From Tyto alba (Eukaryota; Chordata; Aves; Strigiformes; Tytonidae), in contig NW_024881261.1 of assembly GCF_018691265.1 (NCBI RefSeq), positions 22,593,374 to 22,657,373 on the forward strand: a stretch of 64,000 bases of DNA, written 5' to 3'. The notes under the pieces were generated by a model. It saw nothing but the letters and a program-made list of their open reading frames with translations. It ran no database searches and was not told the DNA's origin. Shown one piece after another: positions 60,501-64,000 of the stretch (its first letter is position 1; every line of letters starts with the position of its first letter). Made by a program: the position numbers and the translations under genes.

Positions 60501-63500
60501 TGTACAGCTGGAGCACTGATGTTCCCTGGGTTGGAAATGTCCCTGTTGTCATGTGTTTAGATGGATGGGCAGGCTGCACTTCACCTCATTTACAGGACAA
60601 AATGCTCACCCTTCAGGGTTTAGAAACTCCTGTGTTGGGCTGGACCCAGACTTGCATTGGAGACAGGCTGGGCCACCCTGCGGGGCTGATCTCTGACAAG
60701 ATGATGAGCCAGGACCAAGCCTGACCTCTAGAATATAGGCCGGTTCAGGTCCCCCGGCCCAGAGCTGGGTATGAGGCTTCCTCTGTACTGCCTGGGGAAA
60801 CCCGGGGGTCAGCATCACCTTGTGCTGGGTCTCAGATGTCTCCTGGGACCAGCCAGCAGACCTTGCAGGTGGGTATTGGTCATGATCTCAGCATGGTGCT
60901 CAGCAGCCACGGTGCTGCGTTCATGGAAGAAGGTGTCGTGTTGTCCTGAGCAGCTTCAGGAGGAGCCTTCTGGGTGCCAGGAGCTCTGAAGGCTTGTGGA
61001 AAATTCAGCCATTTCCAGATTTAGTTGGAAATGGAGCTGAACCACATCCTGCCTCTGGTGCTTGAGCCCTTTATTGGATCTAAGCTCAAGTCGAGTGTCT
61101 GGGAGCAGTAGCCATCTCATAAGCTCCTTATGAGGATGAGCCACCAAAGGAACAAAAGTCTGTGGGACATTAAAGGAGAAGCATATGCCTAGAGGAAGGC
61201 CAGCCCAGTCCCTCTTTCCATGATGTCTTGGGCAGATGAGGCATTTCCTTGGAAGTCTACAGATGTTTAGAGGAGATTTCTGCCCTCTCCAGTTTCCTTC
61301 TGGAGCAATGTGTGGGCTTTTGTTTCAGGGCTTTGATCCTTTTCTCCTCTGTGACCAGTTCTTCTCACTTTCTTTCCCTATAGGATCATGGACCAAGACA
61401 CACAGGGTATGCTCAAGTCTCCAGTGCCCTTCCTCCTAGGGCACAGCCTCTCCAAAGATGGCATGGACTCTTTCAGCAAGCATTTTGAGAGCATCATGGA
61501 GTCCCATCGAGCCAAAGGCACATCTTACACCAGCCTGGACTCCATTGACATCCTCTCCTCCCCAGCCCACACCCATGGGACCTTTTTCACTTTTGACCTC
61601 CCAACCCTCACCCCAGAAATACAGGGACAGATCCGAGGCAGCACCAAGCTGACCAAGGAGAACTTTGCTCCTCTGGCTCATTTGGAGCCAGACTCTGGGA
61701 CCAGTTCGGCCACAGATGCTCCCTGGACAGAGAGGGAGGAGGAGCAGGGGAGAAGAAGGAAGGGTACTCGGCAAAGCCCTTGCCGCTCAGAGGACAGCCT
61801 TGGTACACCCTTGGCCTCCAACACGAGGTGAGTGACCAAAGTTGTTTGCTGTCCAGCTGGGCCACCAAGACTCAGTGTGGAGTCTAACCCTGTGCGGCAT
61901 GTTTTGCAGACAGAGCCTAACCTATGTTGCTGGGGCAGAGGGGAAAGGTCGGGACTGGCTGTGCTGGATTTTCTGTGAAGTGGCTGATCAGGCCAGTGAT
62001 CACTGTGGTGTTGTGGTAGGCATGTCGATGGGAGCACATCTCCTTTTTCATCTTTGCCAGCTTTGTTGGTACTGCAGGGCTGTCAGATTTCCTCCAGCCT
62101 AGCAAGCAGGGAGTCCCAAGACTTCAATCCCATCATGGTTCCCATTGCAGAACAGTCCAGCATCTGTGGTGGCTGTGGGAAGAGGCCAGTCAGAAGTCAA
62201 GTACCAGTAGAAATTCAACAGCCTTTCCCTCCCGGAGGCCAAGACTTCCTGATACTTCTGTGTCCCTTACCATCCGAGTAGCAGCCTCCTGTTTATTGAG
62301 GGTGAGAGTCCCATGGTCTTGTTCCTATTGTCCTGGCCTCCTGAACTTCCTCAGCCTTGTGTATGCTGGGAGATGGAGAGCAGAGATAAGCACAGCCCAC
62401 CAGAGGCTCCCTGTACTTTGCTCCGAGCCTGCCTGCCCCCGGGCTCAGGATGGCTGACCTATGCCTTGGAGATCTCTGGTGAAGCAGTCTGGGGGAGCTC
62501 AGACCCACCACTTCCAACCTGTTCCTATGTGAGACCGTGTCCAGGCTGAGACACTACCTACCTGTGCTCCTCCCCCTTCCAGCAAGGTCTTAGGTTGAGG
62601 CACCTGTGATATGGCAGGTTGGCAGGCCATGTCTTTTCAGGTCCAATCTGGATGTCAGGTCTAGTCCAGTGGTTCAGCTGCAGAGGTGGTGGCTCTCAGA
62701 GAGCTTGGTGTCTCAGTCACACCAATGCTGACCTTCCTGTTTGCATTGCTTCCCTGCAAGGTCTCTCTGCCTGGTGACCTTCTGTGCAATGCCAGAGCCT
62801 CCTGAATCCCTCATCCACTTTCTAGGCTTTGATCTTTCCACACCAAACTTTTTTGAGTTTGGCCTTTTCTGGACCAAACCTATGTCGCTTCTGGTTGCTA
62901 CCTCTGTCATTCTCATAGGCTCCGCTTGGGGTGGCAAGGTGAGGATCTGAGCTCTGTATCCTCTCTGGTGTCTGCAGTTAAGAGAGGAGAGTGGGGTATC
63001 GCATCTGCTCTGTGTTTCTTGTATCACTCCAAGGGCATTTTGGGGCACAGAGGCACGGGATTAGGCCTTCCCTTTCTTTGGGACACTGAAGCCAGGGACT
63101 TGGTGGCACAGAGGACAGGCAAGGTTTGTGCAGTAAAACTGGCGATGTCCGAGAGGCACGAGGCAGCGAAGGGTGGCAGTATCCATCCATGATCAGTGCT
63201 CTCTGCAGGAAGAATTGGCTTCCTATTCCTCTGCCAAGGCAAGAGACTGAAACAGAGCACCCTGGAGAAACTGAGCACAGTGTCTGTCTTACTGTCCACA
63301 GGCTGCCATCGTTCACAGGGTACTGTCCACAGGGTGCCCACAGCAACACTGCTGCAGGGGCATGGGGAGGGTGTGAGGGTGTAGAGACAAAGCTAGTACC
63401 AGGAAGGACAATCAGGTGGCTTAACAGAGGTTTTTCCTCACTGGTTTATAATCAGTGGGGTACAGAGCATGCTGCCAGTGCCAAAGATGCTGTGGCATTG

Positions 63501-63835
63501 TGCTCCCAGAGCAGCACTGGGCTGTGGCACAGGCCATGGACAGGTGTTGTGTTGCTGCCCAAACTGCCATCGATCTTTGCTGAGCCCATGTTTGCTGAGC
63601 CTCTTGTCTTCTCTTCTCATTTTCCAGCCCTCACAATCAGGAGTACCTCTGCTTTGGTGGCGGGGGAGCGCAGGGAAAACCCAGCCACAGCCCTCACTGC
63701 GCTCCCCGGCCTGGGGACCCTGAGGCTTGGGCTTTCCGTAGCATCATAAGCACCAACCTCGCCTTCTGTCACACATGCACACAGACTCCTAAGCAACTAT
63801 CTTTACCCATTTAGAAATGATTCCCCAGGTTATAG
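53804..63835 (+). CDS. PSD: PH and SEC7 domain-containing protein 1 / EFA6A, N-terminal part
   Basis: Exons 53804-54580, 54660-54762, 55242-55710 and 61384-61827, plus candidate microexon 63815-63835, join in phase for about 604 codons. Assignment rests on family landmarks: start [72 protein letters not shown] and [17 protein letters not shown]. This is the long, mostly disordered, proline-rich region. The catalytic Sec7 domain, PH domain and coiled coil must lie beyond 64,000, so the gene is cut by the window. In mammals PSD is a guanine-nucleotide exchange factor for ARF6 at the plasma membrane, strong in brain and linked to dendritic spines and endosomal recycling. A TCTGGCAG acceptor directly before the ATG is an alternative exon border. 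Confidence 0.93.
54660..54762 (+). CDS. PSD: PSD coding exon 2
   Basis: Encodes the strongly conserved [20 protein letters not shown]. The acceptor is CCCCTTTGCAG and the donor is AAGACAG|GTAAGA, phase 1. Confidence 0.94.
55242..55710 (+). CDS. PSD: PSD coding exon 3
   Basis: Encodes the conserved [20 protein letters not shown] and an acidic end ([12 protein letters not shown]). The acceptor is CTCCCTTGCAG and the donor is GGAAAG|GTGAGG, phase 2. Confidence 0.94.
55871..55914 (+). repeat. GGGACT-type G-run array, G-quadruplex candidate
   Basis: Five GGG tracts with 2-3-base loops (GGGCTGGGATTGGG and on) lie on the sense strand 160 bases after the PSD donor, so they would be present in the pre-mRNA. 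Confidence 0.75.
57120..57139. repeat. T20 homopolymer
   Basis: An uninterrupted thymine run with no attached recognisable element. Confidence 0.8.
59555..59620 (+). repeat. G-rich tract, G-quadruplex candidate
   Basis: Runs of six, three, seven to eight and nine guanines occur within about 45 bases, followed by further GGG tracts. It lies in a locally CpG-enriched part of the PSD intron. Confidence 0.7.
61384..61827 (+). CDS. PSD: PSD coding exon 4
   Basis: The acceptor is TTTCCCTATAG. One base completes an arginine, then the frame runs through [38 protein letters not shown] and [15 protein letters not shown]. It ends in phase 2 at ACGAG|GTGAGT. An in-frame ATG ([12 protein letters not shown]) lies four bases after the exon start, so a short isoform from an internal promoter is conceivable. 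Confidence 0.94.
61828..63814 (+). other. PSD: PSD intron
   Basis: No sequence matching the next conserved PSD segment (the SQLVSDSDSELDST region of mammals) was found. Two open, splice-flanked stretches were considered and rejected; see the rejected list. Confidence 0.55.
63815..63835 (+). CDS. PSD: Candidate 21-nt PSD microexon
   Basis: A pyrimidine-rich acceptor (ATCTTTACCCATTTAG) precedes 21 bases and a strong donor (TATAG|GTAAGT) follows. The exon joins the preceding phase-2 end exactly: AG plus A gives arginine, then NDSPGY, leaving AG again. Including or skipping it therefore keeps the frame. A TGC lies in the intron just upstream, as in many neural microexons controlled by SRRM4. PSD is a brain gene, which fits. 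I cannot confirm use without transcripts. Confidence 0.5.
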
Positions 63836-64000
63836 GTAAGTCCCTGCACAGCTCTTAGTCCCATACGGGCCCCGTTTCTTGCCCATCTCCTGGGCTGCAT
63901 GTGATGTTCAGACCCACCATGCTGCCCTGCAGTAGGTGAGCAGGTGTCTTGGCTCCATCAGTGACTTGAAGTGAAGGTTGCAGGAAAGATGGTGAGAAAT
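63836..64000 (+). other. PSD: PSD intron running off the window
   Basis: Nothing recognised. The next PSD exon lies beyond the edge. Confidence 0.5.

Larger units (their letters stand above)
55711..61383 (+). other. PSD: PSD intron, 5.7 kb
   Basis: No further coding exon is recognised, and the flanking phases match without one. It holds a short-loop G-run element near its 5' end (55,871-55,914), a T20 run (57,120-57,139) and a G-rich, CpG-containing patch at about 59,550-59,620. That patch might mark an internal promoter. Confidence 0.6.

Noticed and set aside
62151..62301. Open segment between an acceptor (CCCATTGCAG) and a donor (GTGAGA) in the PSD intron, readable after the preceding phase
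   Set aside because: It would leave phase 0, which does not fit the microexon, and its translation shows no similarity to PSD.
63628..63750. GC-rich open frames after a TTTTCCAG acceptor upstream of the microexon
   Set aside because: The frame in PSD phase runs into a stop without a donor and shows no PSD similarity; other frames do not match phase.

Overview
The window reads as nuclear DNA of an amniote vertebrate, most likely a bird. Protein-coding sequence is split into short exons with GT/AG borders. CpG islands mark three promoters. Recognisable repeats are sparse, and the few visible remnants resemble CR1 retroposons. The gene set matches a block on human 10q24: CUEDC2, FBXL15 and PSD, in the same relative order and orientations but inverted here. 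Species cannot be fixed from sequence alone. Gene identities rest on recalled family sequences, since no search was run.

Layout: bases 1-22,100 are AT-rich and hold no recognised gene. They contain simple repeats, a 30-bp perfect hairpin (19,424-19,488), and one exon-like, CpG-dense minus-strand segment ending in a stop codon and a polyadenylation signal (15,674-15,871). A CpG island at about 22,290-23,110 is the probable CUEDC2 promoter and non-coding first exon. CUEDC2 (+) has eight coding exons from 29,252 to 36,180 (284 aa, complete). One of these (32,144-32,277) has no internal ATG and was found only by following splice phase. FBXL15 (-) runs convergently toward CUEDC2, with four coding exons from 40,506 down to 37,626 (295 aa, complete). 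Its CpG island (about 40,130-41,500) also looks like a divergent promoter firing rightward. A spliced non-coding exon at 43,740-43,850 could belong to a PSD 5' leader or to a lncRNA. A second CpG island (about 50,340-51,120) carries a GC-rich pentanucleotide array and another first exon. PSD (+) coding starts at 53,804. Four large exons and a candidate 21-base microexon (63,815-63,835) are present. The Sec7 and PH exons lie beyond the right edge, so PSD is partial.

The three genes do not form one pathway. CUEDC2 is a ubiquitin-binding CUE protein, FBXL15 is an SCF substrate receptor, and PSD (EFA6A) is an ARF6 exchange factor of brain. What links them is conserved neighbourhood and shared promoters. 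No wholly new system was found. The observations most worth checking are the perfect hairpin, the PSD microexon, the CUEDC2 upstream ORF that would end at the splice junction, the pentamer array, and the small minus-strand terminal-exon candidate.
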